Source of the DNA: Micrococcus lacusdianchii
Lineage (GTDB): Bacteria; Actinomycetota; Actinomycetes; Actinomycetales; Micrococcaceae
NCBI RefSeq assembly: GCF_023155805.1
Contig: NZ_JAKNUW010000002.1
Span: 171,083-235,082, forward strand
Direction: 5' to 3'
DNA length: 64,000 nucleotides
The notes under the pieces are model-generated. The model had not been told where the DNA came from and did no database searches. It was given only the letters and a program-made list of their open reading frames with translations. Shown piece after piece: positions 48,389-57,133 of the stretch (position 1 is its first letter; every line of letters starts with the position of its first letter). The translations under genes and the position numbers were made by a program.

Positions 48389-48987
48389 CGCGTCGCTCCG
48401 CCGGCGCGGCCGACGTCGACCGGCTCTACGACCGCCTCCGCACCGAGCTCCCCGGCCTCGCCGCGGAGCTGGAGGCGGGGCTCGGCCCCGGCTGGCGGGT
48501 GGCGGCGGACGTCGCCGGCCCGCATCCCACGGTGCGCCTCGAGCGGTCGGCGGAGGGCGGCAGTCGCGCGGTCGCGGCCTGGGTGACGCCCGTCCGTTGC
48601 CGCGCGGACCGCTTCCACGCCACGGCCGGCGTCGTCATGGCCCCCGGGGAGGTCACCGCGCCCCACCCCGAGGACGACGGCGCCGCCCCCACCTGGATCG
48701 GCGTTCTGCGCCGCGTGGGGGAGGCGGCCGAGGCGGCATGCGCCCCGGACGGCCCGGTGAGGATCTCCCGCAGCGCCGGCGGCGGGCGGATCGGGGCGGC
48801 GAAGGCCAAGGCGGACGCCGCGCGACGCCACGGGCTGCCGCTGCGGTGGGCCAAGGGCTGGCCGGAGGACGTGCTCGGCGTCCGGACCGAGCCGGTGGCG
48901 GGGGAGGAGCTGGCGTCGTTCCTGCGGGACCTGTGCCGGATCCTGCCTCAGCTGGCGGTCGTGGCGGATGGGAGGATCGCCCCATGA
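48385..48987 (+). CDS. Conserved hypothetical protein in the ankyrin cluster
   Basis: I do not recognise the family of this 200-residue protein. It has an N-terminal helical stretch (ADVDRLYDRLRTELPGLAAE), a middle beta-rich part, and a C-terminal part with LRWAKGWPEDVLGVRTEP. No membrane segment, signal peptide or catalytic motif is visible. The GTG overlaps the first ankyrin stop codon and its end overlaps the next gene by ATGA, so it is translated as part of a four-gene unit. Confidence 0.65.
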   Translation: MTRRSAGAADVDRLYDRLRTELPGLAAELEAGLGPGWRVAADVAGPHPTVRLERSAEGGSRAVAAWVTPVRCRADRFHATAGVVMAPGEVTAPHPEDDGAAPTWIGVLRRVGEAAEAACAPDGPVRISRSAGGGRIGAAKAKADAARRHGLPLRWAKGWPEDVLGVRTEPVAGEELASFLRDLCRILPQLAVVADGRIAP

Positions 48988-49499
48988 GCCTGTTCCCTGC
49001 CACCGACTGGTCCGGCACCTGCGGATTCCGGCTGCTGCCGGGCGACGACTTCTCCTCCGGGCCCTCCAGCGCGCGCCTCACCCCGGTCGCCGGGGGCGTG
49101 GCGCTCGCTCTGGACTACACGTGGACCCACCCCGAGCAGGGCGAGCAGGCCGGGCACCTCGTGATCGGCCGTCCCGACGACGACGGGCGCGTCACCGCCT
49201 CGTTCGCCGACTCCTTCCATCAGGCGCCGGAGATCCGGGTCCTGGACGGGACCGCAGCAGGAGGCGAGCCGACGACCGAGGCGCCCGCCGCAGTCGACCC
49301 CGTGGCCTCCCACCCGATCACCGGGGAGGGGCTGGCCGTGTCCATCGACTACTCCGGCTGGGGCTGGACCGTGGCCGTCCGGCTGCAGGGCGGGACCCTG
49401 GCGATGGTCATGCAGAACGTGGTCCCGGAGGGCGTCCCGGGCGCCGAGCCGGGCCCCTACGACGTCATGCGCGCCGCCTGGACCCGGACGGACGCCTGA
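48984..49499 (+). CDS. Conserved hypothetical protein, probably beta-rich
   Basis: The 171-residue product has no family that I can name with confidence. The sequence alternates strands (LALDYTWTHPEQGEQAGHLV, WTVAVRLQGGTLAMVMQNV), suggesting a beta-barrel of the DUF1579 or lipocalin kind. There is no signal peptide. ATG overlaps the preceding stop codon. It lies between the two ankyrin paralogues. Confidence 0.62.
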   Translation: MSLFPATDWSGTCGFRLLPGDDFSSGPSSARLTPVAGGVALALDYTWTHPEQGEQAGHLVIGRPDDDGRVTASFADSFHQAPEIRVLDGTAAGGEPTTEAPAAVDPVASHPITGEGLAVSIDYSGWGWTVAVRLQGGTLAMVMQNVVPEGVPGAEPGPYDVMRAAWTRTDA

Positions 49500-49508
49500 C
49501 CCGCAGGG

Positions 49509-49514
49509 CAGACT
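49509..49514 (+). promoter_or_regulatory. -10 element of the second ankyrin gene
   Basis: CAGACT ends seven bases before the ATG at 49522, so this gene can be transcribed on its own as a leaderless mRNA. Confidence 0.4.
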
Positions 49515-49521
49515 GGCGGTC

Positions 49522-50037
49522 ATGACCGACCAGCAGAAGGACCAGACCACCGCTCCCGCCGCCGACGCCCGGCCGGACCTGGAGGCGGAGACCACCGACG
49601 CGCTCGCCCCCTCGGGCGCCCCCGAGCCCGGCCAGCCGTCCGAGGAGATGCTCGACCTCGCCGGGCGCATGTTCGACGCCGCACGGGACGGGGACGCCGA
49701 GACGCTCGAGGCGTACATCGTCGCCGGGCTCAACCCCGACCTGCAGAACGGGTCGGGGGACACGTTCCTCACCCTCGCCGCGTATCACGACCAGCCGGAG
49801 ACGGTGCGGATGCTCATCGAGGTGGGCGCGGACGTGGAGAAGGCCAACGACCGCGGCCAGCGCCCTCTGACCTGCGCCACCTTCAAGGGGGACGTGGAGT
49901 CCATGCGCCTGCTGCTCGCCGCCGGGGCGGACCCCGACGCCGGGCAGCCCTCGGCACGTGAGACCGCGCAGATGTTCGGCGGCGCGGAGATCGAGGCCGT
50001 CCTGGACGAGGGCGCCGGGGTGCAGGCGCAGGCCTGA
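49522..50037 (+). CDS. Ankyrin-repeat protein 2 (paralogue of the gene at 47960)
   Basis: The 171-residue protein has an added acidic N-terminus of about 40 residues and then the same repeats as ankyrin protein 1: GDTFLTLAAYHDQPETVRML, GADVEKANDRGQRPLTCATF and LLLAAGADPDAGQPSARETA. The high likeness and proximity indicate a local duplication followed by divergence of the N-terminus. It is cytoplasmic. No enzymatic domain is present. Confidence 0.88.
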   Translation: MTDQQKDQTTAPAADARPDLEAETTDALAPSGAPEPGQPSEEMLDLAGRMFDAARDGDAETLEAYIVAGLNPDLQNGSGDTFLTLAAYHDQPETVRMLIEVGADVEKANDRGQRPLTCATFKGDVESMRLLLAAGADPDAGQPSARETAQMFGGAEIEAVLDEGAGVQAQA

Positions 50038-50092
50038 GACGGGTCCAGGACGCCGGAGGGCCCGCCGTCGTCGGCTTGACCGGGGTGGAAGA

Positions 50093-51448
50093 ATGGCCCT
50101 TGACATGAGCGCTCCCCACACCCTTCCCGATGCCGCCCTGGCCACGCCCGGCGCACCCGCCGTCGACGCCCCCGCCGTCGACGCCCCCGCCGCCGACCCG
50201 AACGCCGCCCTCTACGCGAAGGCCGCCGGCGCGGGCCGCCGGATCGCCGACGACGACCAGCTGCACGAGGGCCGGCACGCCGCGCCCACCACGGACCGCC
50301 TGACGCTGCCGCCTCTGACGCTCGGCCCCCTCACGGTGGACGTGCCCGTGGTCCTCGCCCCGATGGCCGGCATCACCAACACCGCGTTCCGCCGCCTGTG
50401 CCGCGAGTACGGCGGCGGCCTGTACGTCAACGAGATGGTCACCGCCCGCGCCCTCGTGGAGCGCAAGCCCGAGTCCATGCGGATCATCAAGCACGATCCG
50501 GACGAGGTCCCGCGCTCGGTGCAGCTGTACTCGGTGGACCCGGTGACCACGGGCGCCGCCGTGCGCATGCTCGTGGAGGAGGACCGGGCGGACCACATCG
50601 ACCTGAACTTCGGCTGCCCCGTGCCCAAGGTGACCCGCCGCGGCGGCGGCTCCGCCCTGCCGTGGAAGTCGGAGCTGTTCGCCTCCATCGTCAAGGCGGC
50701 CGTGACCGAGGCGTCCAGGAAGGACATCCCGGTGACCGTGAAGATGCGCCGCGGCATCGACGAGGACCACCTCACCTTCCTCGACGCCGGCCGCACGGCC
50801 CGGGACCTCGGCGTGGCCGCCGTCGCGCTCCACGGGCGCACCACCCGCCAGTTCTACTCGGGCACCGCCGTGTGGGAGGACATCGCGCGCCTGCGCGAGG
50901 CCCTGCCGGACATCCCGGTGCTCGGCAACGGGGACATCTGGTCCGCCGAGGACGCGATCGCGATGGTCGAGCAGACCGGCGTGGACGGCGTCGTGATCGG
51001 CCGCGGCTGCCAGGGCCGCCCGTGGCTGTTCGGGGACCTGCAGGCCGCGTTCGAGGGCCGGCCGGAGCGGTTCCACCCGAGCCTGGGCATGGTGGCGGAC
51101 ACCCTCTACCGGCACGCCGAGCTGCTGGTGGACACCTTCGAGGGGGACGAGCTCAAGGCCCTGCGGGACATCCGCAAGCACGTGGCCTGGTACTTCAAGG
51201 GCTACGCCGTGGGCTCCGAGATCCGCACCGCGCTGTCCACCGTGCCGGACCTGGCCACCCTCCGCGAGCTGCTGGACCGCGTGGACCGGGACGCCCCCTA
51301 CCCGGGCGAGGCCGCCGAGGGCCCGCGCGGCCGGGCCGGCGCCCCGAAGCGCCCGCACCTGCCCGACGGCTGGCTCGACTCCCGCGAGCTCAACGCCGAG
51401 CAGAAGGCCATGATCGCCGCGGCCGAGCTGGACGTCTCCGGTGGCTGA
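50093..51448 (+). CDS. dusB: tRNA-dihydrouridine synthase
   Basis: Dus enzymes reduce uridines in tRNA D-loops with FMN and NADPH. The protein has an N-terminal extension of about 75 residues, rich in alanine and proline, then the barrel: VVLAPMAGITNTAFRRLCRE, the signature DLNFGCPVPKVTRRGGGSAL with the catalytic cysteine, VTVKMRRGIDEDH, VALHGRTTRQFYSG and the FMN phosphate motif GVVIGRGCQGRPW. ATG 50093 is used; ATG 50105 is a possible shorter start. It overlaps dgt by eight bases. Confidence 0.92.
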   Translation: MALDMSAPHTLPDAALATPGAPAVDAPAVDAPAADPNAALYAKAAGAGRRIADDDQLHEGRHAAPTTDRLTLPPLTLGPLTVDVPVVLAPMAGITNTAFRRLCREYGGGLYVNEMVTARALVERKPESMRIIKHDPDEVPRSVQLYSVDPVTTGAAVRMLVEEDRADHIDLNFGCPVPKVTRRGGGSALPWKSELFASIVKAAVTEASRKDIPVTVKMRRGIDEDHLTFLDAGRTARDLGVAAVALHGRTTRQFYSGTAVWEDIARLREALPDIPVLGNGDIWSAEDAIAMVEQTGVDGVVIGRGCQGRPWLFGDLQAAFEGRPERFHPSLGMVADTLYRHAELLVDTFEGDELKALRDIRKHVAWYFKGYAVGSEIRTALSTVPDLATLRELLDRVDRDAPYPGEAAEGPRGRAGAPKRPHLPDGWLDSRELNAEQKAMIAAAELDVSGG

Positions 51449-52841
51449 GGCGGGACCGACGCCGGGCACGACGCCGGGCGGCGCGGCCTCCGCGCGGGCC
51501 CGCACCTCCCAGCCGGCGCTGTTCGGGCCGGAGGGGCGGCCGCCGTACGCCGGCCGGCCCGCGCCCACGCCCGGGTACACCGCGTGGGACCGGCAGCGGT
51601 GGCTGGCCGAGCCGGAGAAGTCCTCCTACCGCTCGGACTTCGAGCGGGACCGGGCGCGCGTGCTGCACTCCGCCGGGCTGCGCCGACTGGGGGCGAAGAC
51701 CCAGGTGGTCGCCCCGGACGTGGACGACTTCTCCCGCACCCGCCTGACCCACTCGCTCGAGGTCGCGCAGATCGGGCGTGAGCTGGGCCGGTCCCTGGGC
51801 TGCGACCCGGACCTCGTGGACACCGCGTGCCTGTCCCACGACCTCGGGCACCCGCCGTTCGGGCACAACGGGGAGAAGGCGCTGGACGCCGTCACCGAGG
51901 CCGTGGGCGGGTTCGAGGGCAACGCCCAGACCCTGCGCCTGCTGGCCCGGCTGGAGCACAAGAAGTCCTTCCCGGACGGCTCCTCCGCGGGCCTGAACCT
52001 CACCCGCGCCGCCCTGGACGCCGCGTGCAAGTACCCGTGGGTCCGCGAGGACGCCCCGCTCAAGCCCAACGGCAAGCGGTCCAGGAAGTTCGGCGTCTAC
52101 GCGGACGACCTGCCCGTGTTCGCCTGGTTCCGGGAGGGCGTTCCGGGGATGCGCAAGTCCATGGAGTCGCAGGTCATGGACCTCGCGGACGACATCTCCT
52201 ACTCGGTGCACGACGTCGAGGACGGCGTGGTCAACTCCGCCTTCCAGCTGCGGTGGATCACCGAGCGCGCCGAGCAGCGGCAGCGCGTCGTCGAGACCAC
52301 CCGGGACTGGTACCTGCCCCGCGCCGACCCCGCCGAGATCGAGGCCGCCCTGGCGCGGCTCGAGTCCCTGGAGGTGTGGGTCGCCGAGATGGACGGCACC
52401 CGCCGGGCGCTCGCGGCCATGAAGGACATGACCAGTCAGCTGATCGGCCGGTTCTGCGCGGCGGCGTTCGAGGCCACCCGCGAGGTCTTCGGCAACGAGC
52501 CGCTGACCCGGCACGGGGCCGACGTCGTGGTGCCCGCGGAGACCGAGCATGAGATCGCCGTGATGAAGGGCATCGCGGCGGCCTTCGTGATGACCTCGGA
52601 GCAGCGCCAGCCGCTCTACGCCCGCCAGCGCGAGCTGCTCACCGAGCTCGTGGAGCTGCTGCAGTCCACGGGGGACCGCTACCTGGACCCCATGTTCGCC
52701 GCGGACTGGCGGGAGGCCGATGACGACGCAGCCCGCGCCCGCGTGGTGATCGACCAGGTGGCCTCGCTGACGGACTCCACCGCGATCGAGTGGCACCGGA
52801 CCCTGGTGCTCGGCGAGACGTTCACGCGCGACTGGTTCTGA
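51441..52841 (+). CDS. dgt: Deoxyguanosinetriphosphate triphosphohydrolase-like protein
   Basis: The 466-residue HD-domain enzyme hydrolyses dNTPs to nucleosides and triphosphate. Motifs are RTRLTHSLEVAQIGREL, the HD metal site ACLSHDLGHPPFGHNGE, and VMDLADDISYSVHDVEDGV with the last metal aspartate. A Gly/Ala/Pro-rich segment of 45 residues precedes the domain. GTG 51441 overlaps the dusB end. In Actinobacteria dus, dgt and dnaG are common neighbours; dnaG follows here 7 kb further on. Confidence 0.92.
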   Translation: MAEAGPTPGTTPGGAASARARTSQPALFGPEGRPPYAGRPAPTPGYTAWDRQRWLAEPEKSSYRSDFERDRARVLHSAGLRRLGAKTQVVAPDVDDFSRTRLTHSLEVAQIGRELGRSLGCDPDLVDTACLSHDLGHPPFGHNGEKALDAVTEAVGGFEGNAQTLRLLARLEHKKSFPDGSSAGLNLTRAALDAACKYPWVREDAPLKPNGKRSRKFGVYADDLPVFAWFREGVPGMRKSMESQVMDLADDISYSVHDVEDGVVNSAFQLRWITERAEQRQRVVETTRDWYLPRADPAEIEAALARLESLEVWVAEMDGTRRALAAMKDMTSQLIGRFCAAAFEATREVFGNEPLTRHGADVVVPAETEHEIAVMKGIAAAFVMTSEQRQPLYARQRELLTELVELLQSTGDRYLDPMFAADWREADDDAARARVVIDQVASLTDSTAIEWHRTLVLGETFTRDWF

Positions 52842-52856
52842 GCAGACCCGCCGACC

Positions 52857-53675
52857 TCAGCCCACCACGGCCGGCAGCACGAGCCCCGCAGGCCCGGCCA
52901 GCCGGTGGGTCACGGCGGAGCTCAGCTCGGTGACGTCCGGATTGACCTCGACGACGGGCGCCCCCGCCCCCAGCGCCACGAACGGCAGGGAGGCGGCGGG
53001 CTGTACGAGACCGGACGTCCCGACCACCACGCACAGGTCGCACGCGTCCAGGGCCGCGTAGGTCGCGTCCCACTCGGCGGCGGGGAGCAACTCGCCGAAC
53101 CAGACGATGTCCGGGCGGATCCGGCCCGTGCCGCACGCGGCGCACACGGGCGGCTCCTCCCGCAGCAGCGCCTCGAGGTCGGCCTCGGAGCCGGGGGCGT
53201 CATCGTCGCCGAGCGCGGTCACGTCCACCTCGGCCGGAGCGTCGCACGCGGCGCAGCGGAACGCGAAGAGCGAGCCGTGCAGGTGCGCAAGCACCTCGGC
53301 CCCGGCGCGCTCGTGCAGGTCATCCACGTTCTGGGTGGCCACGGTCAGCCCGGGCACGCGCTCCTGCCAGGCCGCCACCGCCCGGTGCCCGGCATTCGGC
53401 TCCACCCCGCGCACCATGCGCGCCCGCCACAGGTACCAGGACCACACCAGCGCGGGGTCGGCGAGGAACGCCTCCTCCGTGGCCAGCTGCTCGGGGGAGT
53501 ACCGCTCCCACAGCCCGGTCTGCGCATCGCGGAACGTGGGCACGCCGGACTCGGCGGACATGCCCGCCCCGGTCAGGACGACGGGCCGCTCGGCACGGGC
53601 CACGAGGTCCCGGACGGCGGCCAGGGCCTTCGGGTCGACGCCGGCGGGCGTGCGGGGTGTGGCGGGGGAGATCAT
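52857..53675 (-). CDS. Sir2-family NAD-dependent protein deacylase (SIRT5-like)
   Basis: The 272-residue sirtuin removes acyl groups from lysines with NAD. NAD-site motifs are VVLTGAGMSAESGVPTFRD and TQNVDDLHERAG; the catalytic histidine is in LHGSLF; two CxxC pairs bind zinc (CAAC, and CAAC near 53130). The helix WSWYLWRARMV has tyrosine and arginine spaced Y-x-x-R, the pair that selects succinyl or malonyl groups in SIRT5/CobB. ATG 53675 follows TAGGGT by six bases. The gene is monocistronic. Confidence 0.9.
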   Translation of the reverse strand: MISPATPRTPAGVDPKALAAVRDLVARAERPVVLTGAGMSAESGVPTFRDAQTGLWERYSPEQLATEEAFLADPALVWSWYLWRARMVRGVEPNAGHRAVAAWQERVPGLTVATQNVDDLHERAGAEVLAHLHGSLFAFRCAACDAPAEVDVTALGDDDAPGSEADLEALLREEPPVCAACGTGRIRPDIVWFGELLPAAEWDATYAALDACDLCVVVGTSGLVQPAASLPFVALGAGAPVVEVNPDVTELSSAVTHRLAGPAGLVLPAVVG

Positions 53676-53681
53676 GGCTCC

Positions 53682-53687
53682 ACCCTA
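53682..53687 (-). promoter_or_regulatory. -10 element of the sirtuin gene
   Basis: TAGGGT on the minus strand, six bases from the ATG; leaderless arrangement. Confidence 0.5.
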
Positions 53688-53712
53688 CGGAGTGGGCCGC
53701 CCCATCCCCTTC

Positions 53713-53765
53713 TGGGGGCGTTTTCCGGCGCAGTGAGTGCCGCATAGTGCCAGGAAACGCCCCCA
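53713..53765. terminator. 11-bp stem downstream of pabAB
   Basis: Arms 53713-53723 and 53755-53765 are fully complementary, with a further partly pairing middle. It lies between the pabAB stop and the sirtuin promoter, and so would stop pabAB transcription before the sirtuin gene. Confidence 0.6.
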
Positions 53766-53788
53766 AAGCGTCAGAGGGGAGGCGTGGG

Positions 53789-56059
53789 TCACCCGGCGAC
53801 GCGCGCCATCGCCTGCCGCACCGAGCGCGCCTTGAGCAGGACCTCGTCCGCCTCGGCGTCGGGGTCGGAATCCAGCACGACGGCCCCGCCGGCGCCCACG
53901 CTCCAGCGGCCCGCCGCGTCCCGCACGGCGGTGCGGATCACGATGCTCAGCTCCGTCCGCCCGTCCGCTCCGAGGAACCCCAGTGCACCCGAGTACACCC
54001 CGCGCGGGGCGGCCTCCATCCCGGCCAGCATCTCCACGGACCGCAGCTTCGGCGCGCCCGTCATGGAGCCGCCGGGGAACAGCGCGCGCACCACGTCCAC
54101 CGGCGTCACGCCCGGGGCGGCCCGGCCGAGGACCGTGGACACCAGCTGGTGGACCGTCGCGTACGACTCCACCTGCATGAGCGCCGGCGCGTGCACCGAG
54201 CCGGGCTCGCACACCCGCCCCAGGTCGTTGCGCAGCAGGTCCACGATCATCAGGTTCTCGGCGAACGTCTTGGGGTCCGTGGTCAGGTGCTCCGCAGCGG
54301 CGGCGTCCGCCACGGGGTCCGCGTGCCGGGGCGTCGTCCCCTTGATGGGCTTCGTCGAGTACACGCCGTCCGCGCCGGAGAGGAACTGCTCGGGGGAGGC
54401 GCTCACGACGGCGAACCCGCCCTCCGCGCCCGCCTCGCCGGGGCAAGGGGCGACGTCCGGGGCCATCTCGAGCAGCGCCGCGTAAGGGGTGGGCGTGCGC
54501 TCGGCGAGGTCCAGGAAGAGGGCGAGCGGGTCGACGCGCTCACCGACGTCCGGGTCCACGTCGAACCGGCTGGTCAGGCAGAGCTCGTAGGACTCCCCGG
54601 CCGTGAGGGCGGCCTGGCAGCGCCGGACGAGGTCCCGGTATCCGGCGCGGTCGTGCCGCCACGTCCCGGGTGCCTCGGCGGCGTCGTCCGCACCGGTGCG
54701 GCGGTCCGCCGGCGACGCCGTGACCGTCACTGCGAGCGCATCACGCACCGCGTCGAGCCACGAGCCCAGGGCGCGGGCGGCGTCGTCGGGGTCCTCCCCG
54801 GCGACGCACACGTGGAGGGTGCCGGTCGCGTGGTCCGCGGCCGCCCAGCGGGCCGGGCGCACCCACCACGCGTCGGGCAGGCCCTCGGGCCCGCCGGACC
54901 GCGGCGGAGCCACCCCGAGACCGGCCAGACCCGCCTCGTAGCCGAGGAACCCCACCAGGCCCCCGCGGAACGCCAGCCCCTCGCCACCGTGGACGGGTCG
55001 GGGCGCGGCCGCGGCGGCGAGGGCCTCCCACAGGTCCGCGGCGTGGTCCGCAGGGTCGGCGCGGTCCGCGCGCAGCACGCGGGGACGGCCGTCCGGGAGG
55101 ACGTCCACCGCGTCCCCGAGGACGGACCACCGGGCCGTGCCCACGTCCGTGCGGGCAGAATCGAGCCAGAAGGATCCCACTCCGCGCGCCAGCGCCCGGG
55201 AGTACACGGCGCGGCAGGCGGAGCGCAGGTCGTGGCCGAGGGAGCGCAGGAGGTCCGCGTCGAGCGGCTCGACGGCCACGCGCAGCGCCGGGCCGTCCGG
55301 GGTCGGCTCCCGTGAGACGGACCCCCGGGGATCCGGCCGGCTGCGCTCGTCGCGGTGATCCGGCCTCGTGCCCCCGGCCGGGGCGCTCCCCGGCCGCCGC
55401 CGCTCCACCTCCGCGAGGAACGCGTGCAGCATCGCCGCACCGTCCTCCGAGGCGATCGACTCCGGGTGGAACTGCACGCCCCACCACGGCGCGCCCTCCA
55501 CCGCCACGGCCTGCACCACGCCGTCCTCGCTCCAGGCGGTCGGCACGAGGCGCGGGTCGGCGTCGGGACCGGGCGACGCGGCGAGAGAGTGGTACCGGGT
55601 GACGCGGGTGCCCTGGGGCAGGCCCGCGAACGGGCCGGTGCCCGTGTGACGCAGAGCGCTGATCCAGCCGTGCCGGGGCTCCGGGGCGGGGCCGACCTCC
55701 CAGCCGAACCGCAGCGCGAGGCCCTGGTGCCCCAGGCACACCCCGAGCAGGGGCACGGCATCGGCGCCGTCCCCGCGGGCCAGGACGGCGTCGATCACCT
55801 CGCCGGACACGGCGAAGTCCACGGGGCGCCCCGGATGACCGGGGCCGGGGGACACCACGACGCCGGCCAGGCCCGGGTCCGCCAGCGCAGCCCGGGCGGC
55901 GGCCGGCTCGTCGGCGCCCACCACGATGACCTCGAGCCCTGGGTGGGCCTCGCGTGCCCGCGCGGACAGGATCTGCACGAGGTTGAACGTGTAGGAGTCG
56001 CGGTTGTCCACCACGAGCAGGCGGCGGGAGGGGGCAGGGACGGTCACGGGCACCGGCAC
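53789..56059 (-). CDS. pabAB: Fused aminodeoxychorismate synthase (glutamine amidotransferase plus component I)
   Basis: This 756-residue chain makes 4-amino-4-deoxychorismate for folate. Residues about 1-210 are the amidotransferase: VVDNRDSYTFNLVQ, VVVSPGPGHPG, the catalytic cysteine in LLGVCLGHQGLAL, and the histidine/glutamate in VQFHPESIASEDG. After a charged linker (residues 215-245) follows the chorismate-binding half, with SYELCLTSRFDVD, KPIKGTTPRH, LIVDLLRNDLGRV-like LMIVDLLRNDLGRVCEPGSV and FPGGSMTGAPKLRSVEML. GTG 56059 is the given start; GTG 56053 follows CATGAT by six bases and may be the leaderless start. KPIKGT marks PabB rather than TrpE. Confidence 0.9.
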   Translation of the reverse strand: MPVPVTVPAPSRRLLVVDNRDSYTFNLVQILSARAREAHPGLEVIVVGADEPAAARAALADPGLAGVVVSPGPGHPGRPVDFAVSGEVIDAVLARGDGADAVPLLGVCLGHQGLALRFGWEVGPAPEPRHGWISALRHTGTGPFAGLPQGTRVTRYHSLAASPGPDADPRLVPTAWSEDGVVQAVAVEGAPWWGVQFHPESIASEDGAAMLHAFLAEVERRRPGSAPAGGTRPDHRDERSRPDPRGSVSREPTPDGPALRVAVEPLDADLLRSLGHDLRSACRAVYSRALARGVGSFWLDSARTDVGTARWSVLGDAVDVLPDGRPRVLRADRADPADHAADLWEALAAAAAPRPVHGGEGLAFRGGLVGFLGYEAGLAGLGVAPPRSGGPEGLPDAWWVRPARWAAADHATGTLHVCVAGEDPDDAARALGSWLDAVRDALAVTVTASPADRRTGADDAAEAPGTWRHDRAGYRDLVRRCQAALTAGESYELCLTSRFDVDPDVGERVDPLALFLDLAERTPTPYAALLEMAPDVAPCPGEAGAEGGFAVVSASPEQFLSGADGVYSTKPIKGTTPRHADPVADAAAAEHLTTDPKTFAENLMIVDLLRNDLGRVCEPGSVHAPALMQVESYATVHQLVSTVLGRAAPGVTPVDVVRALFPGGSMTGAPKLRSVEMLAGMEAAPRGVYSGALGFLGADGRTELSIVIRTAVRDAAGRWSVGAGGAVVLDSDPDAEADEVLLKARSVRQAMARVAG

Positions 56060-56098
56060 ATCATGCCAGCCGACGCCAGCGCCGGCGGAGCGGGGCCC

Positions 56099-57133
56099 TC
56101 AGTCCACCAGGGCGACGGGCCCGGTCAGGGACACCGTCACCACGGAGCCGGGAGCGGGGGCGGGCAGGCTCCGGGCCCGCACCGCGGTCCCGTCCGGCAG
56201 CTCGAGGGTGAGGACGTGCTCGTGCCCGCGGAACTCCACGTCCACCACGCGGGCGGCCACCCCGGCGCCGTCCTCGACGAGGCGGACGTGCTCCGGGCGC
56301 ACGACGGCGCGCGCCCCGGTCCCGGTCCCGGCCACCGCGCCGGCCGCGGTGCGGACACGGCCGTCCGGCGTCGTCCCCAGGACGGGCAGCAGGTCCGCCT
56401 CGCCCACGAACTGCGCCACCCATGCGTCCGACGGGCGGGCGTAGACCTCCTCGGGGGTGCCGACCTGCCGCAGGCGCCCGCCCTCCATGACGGCCACGCG
56501 GTCGGCGACGGACAGGGCCTCGGACTGGTCGTGGGTGACGAGCACCGCGGTGGCGCCGTCCTCCTTGAGCGCGCGGCGGACGGCCTGGCGCAGGTCGGTG
56601 CGCAGGGCGGCGTCGAGGGCGCCGAAGGGCTCGTCGAGCAGGATCAGCGGCGGCCGTGGGGCCATGGCGCGGGCCAGCGCCACCCGCTGCTGCTGTCCGC
56701 CGGAGAGCTGGTGGGGCATCCGCTCGCCCAGGCCCGCCAGGCCCACGAGGGCGAGGCACTCACGGATGCGGGCCACGCGTCCGGGGCGGCGGCGGCGGAG
56801 CCCGAAGCCCACGTTCTCCGCCACGGAGAGGTGGGGGAACAGCGCCCCCTCCTGCGGGACCACCGCCACCTGCCGGCGGTGCGCCGGCACGTGCACGCGG
56901 GGCAGCGCGACGACGTCGCCGGCCAGGCTGATGCGCCCGGCCTCGATGCGCTCGAACCCGGCCAGGCAGCGCAGCAGCGTGGTCTTGCCGCAGCCGGAGG
57001 GGCCGAGAACGGCGAGCAGCTCGCCGGTGGCGAGCTCGAAGTCGACGCCGGCCAGCACGGGCGCGGCGCCGTAGGAGGCACCGAGGTCGGCGACGGACAC
57101 GGCGGACACGGCGGCGGCGGGCATGGTCCTCAT
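56099..57133 (-). CDS. fbpC: Iron(III) ABC transporter ATP-binding protein
   Basis: The 344-residue ATPase energises the importer encoded with it. It has Walker A LGPSGCGKTTLLRCLAG, the Q-loop VPQEGALFPHL, the signature HQLSGGQQQRVALARA, Walker B LILLDEPFGALD and the switch histidine VLVTHDQSEAL. A C-terminal TOBE-like regulatory domain of about 100 residues (VVRPEHVRLVEDG) follows. ATG 57133 overlaps the permease stop codon (ATGA). It is the last gene of the operon. Confidence 0.9.
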   Translation of the reverse strand: MRTMPAAAVSAVSVADLGASYGAAPVLAGVDFELATGELLAVLGPSGCGKTTLLRCLAGFERIEAGRISLAGDVVALPRVHVPAHRRQVAVVPQEGALFPHLSVAENVGFGLRRRRPGRVARIRECLALVGLAGLGERMPHQLSGGQQQRVALARAMAPRPPLILLDEPFGALDAALRTDLRQAVRRALKEDGATAVLVTHDQSEALSVADRVAVMEGGRLRQVGTPEEVYARPSDAWVAQFVGEADLLPVLGTTPDGRVRTAAGAVAGTGTGARAVVRPEHVRLVEDGAGVAARVVDVEFRGHEHVLTLELPDGTAVRARSLPAPAPGSVVTVSLTGPVALVD

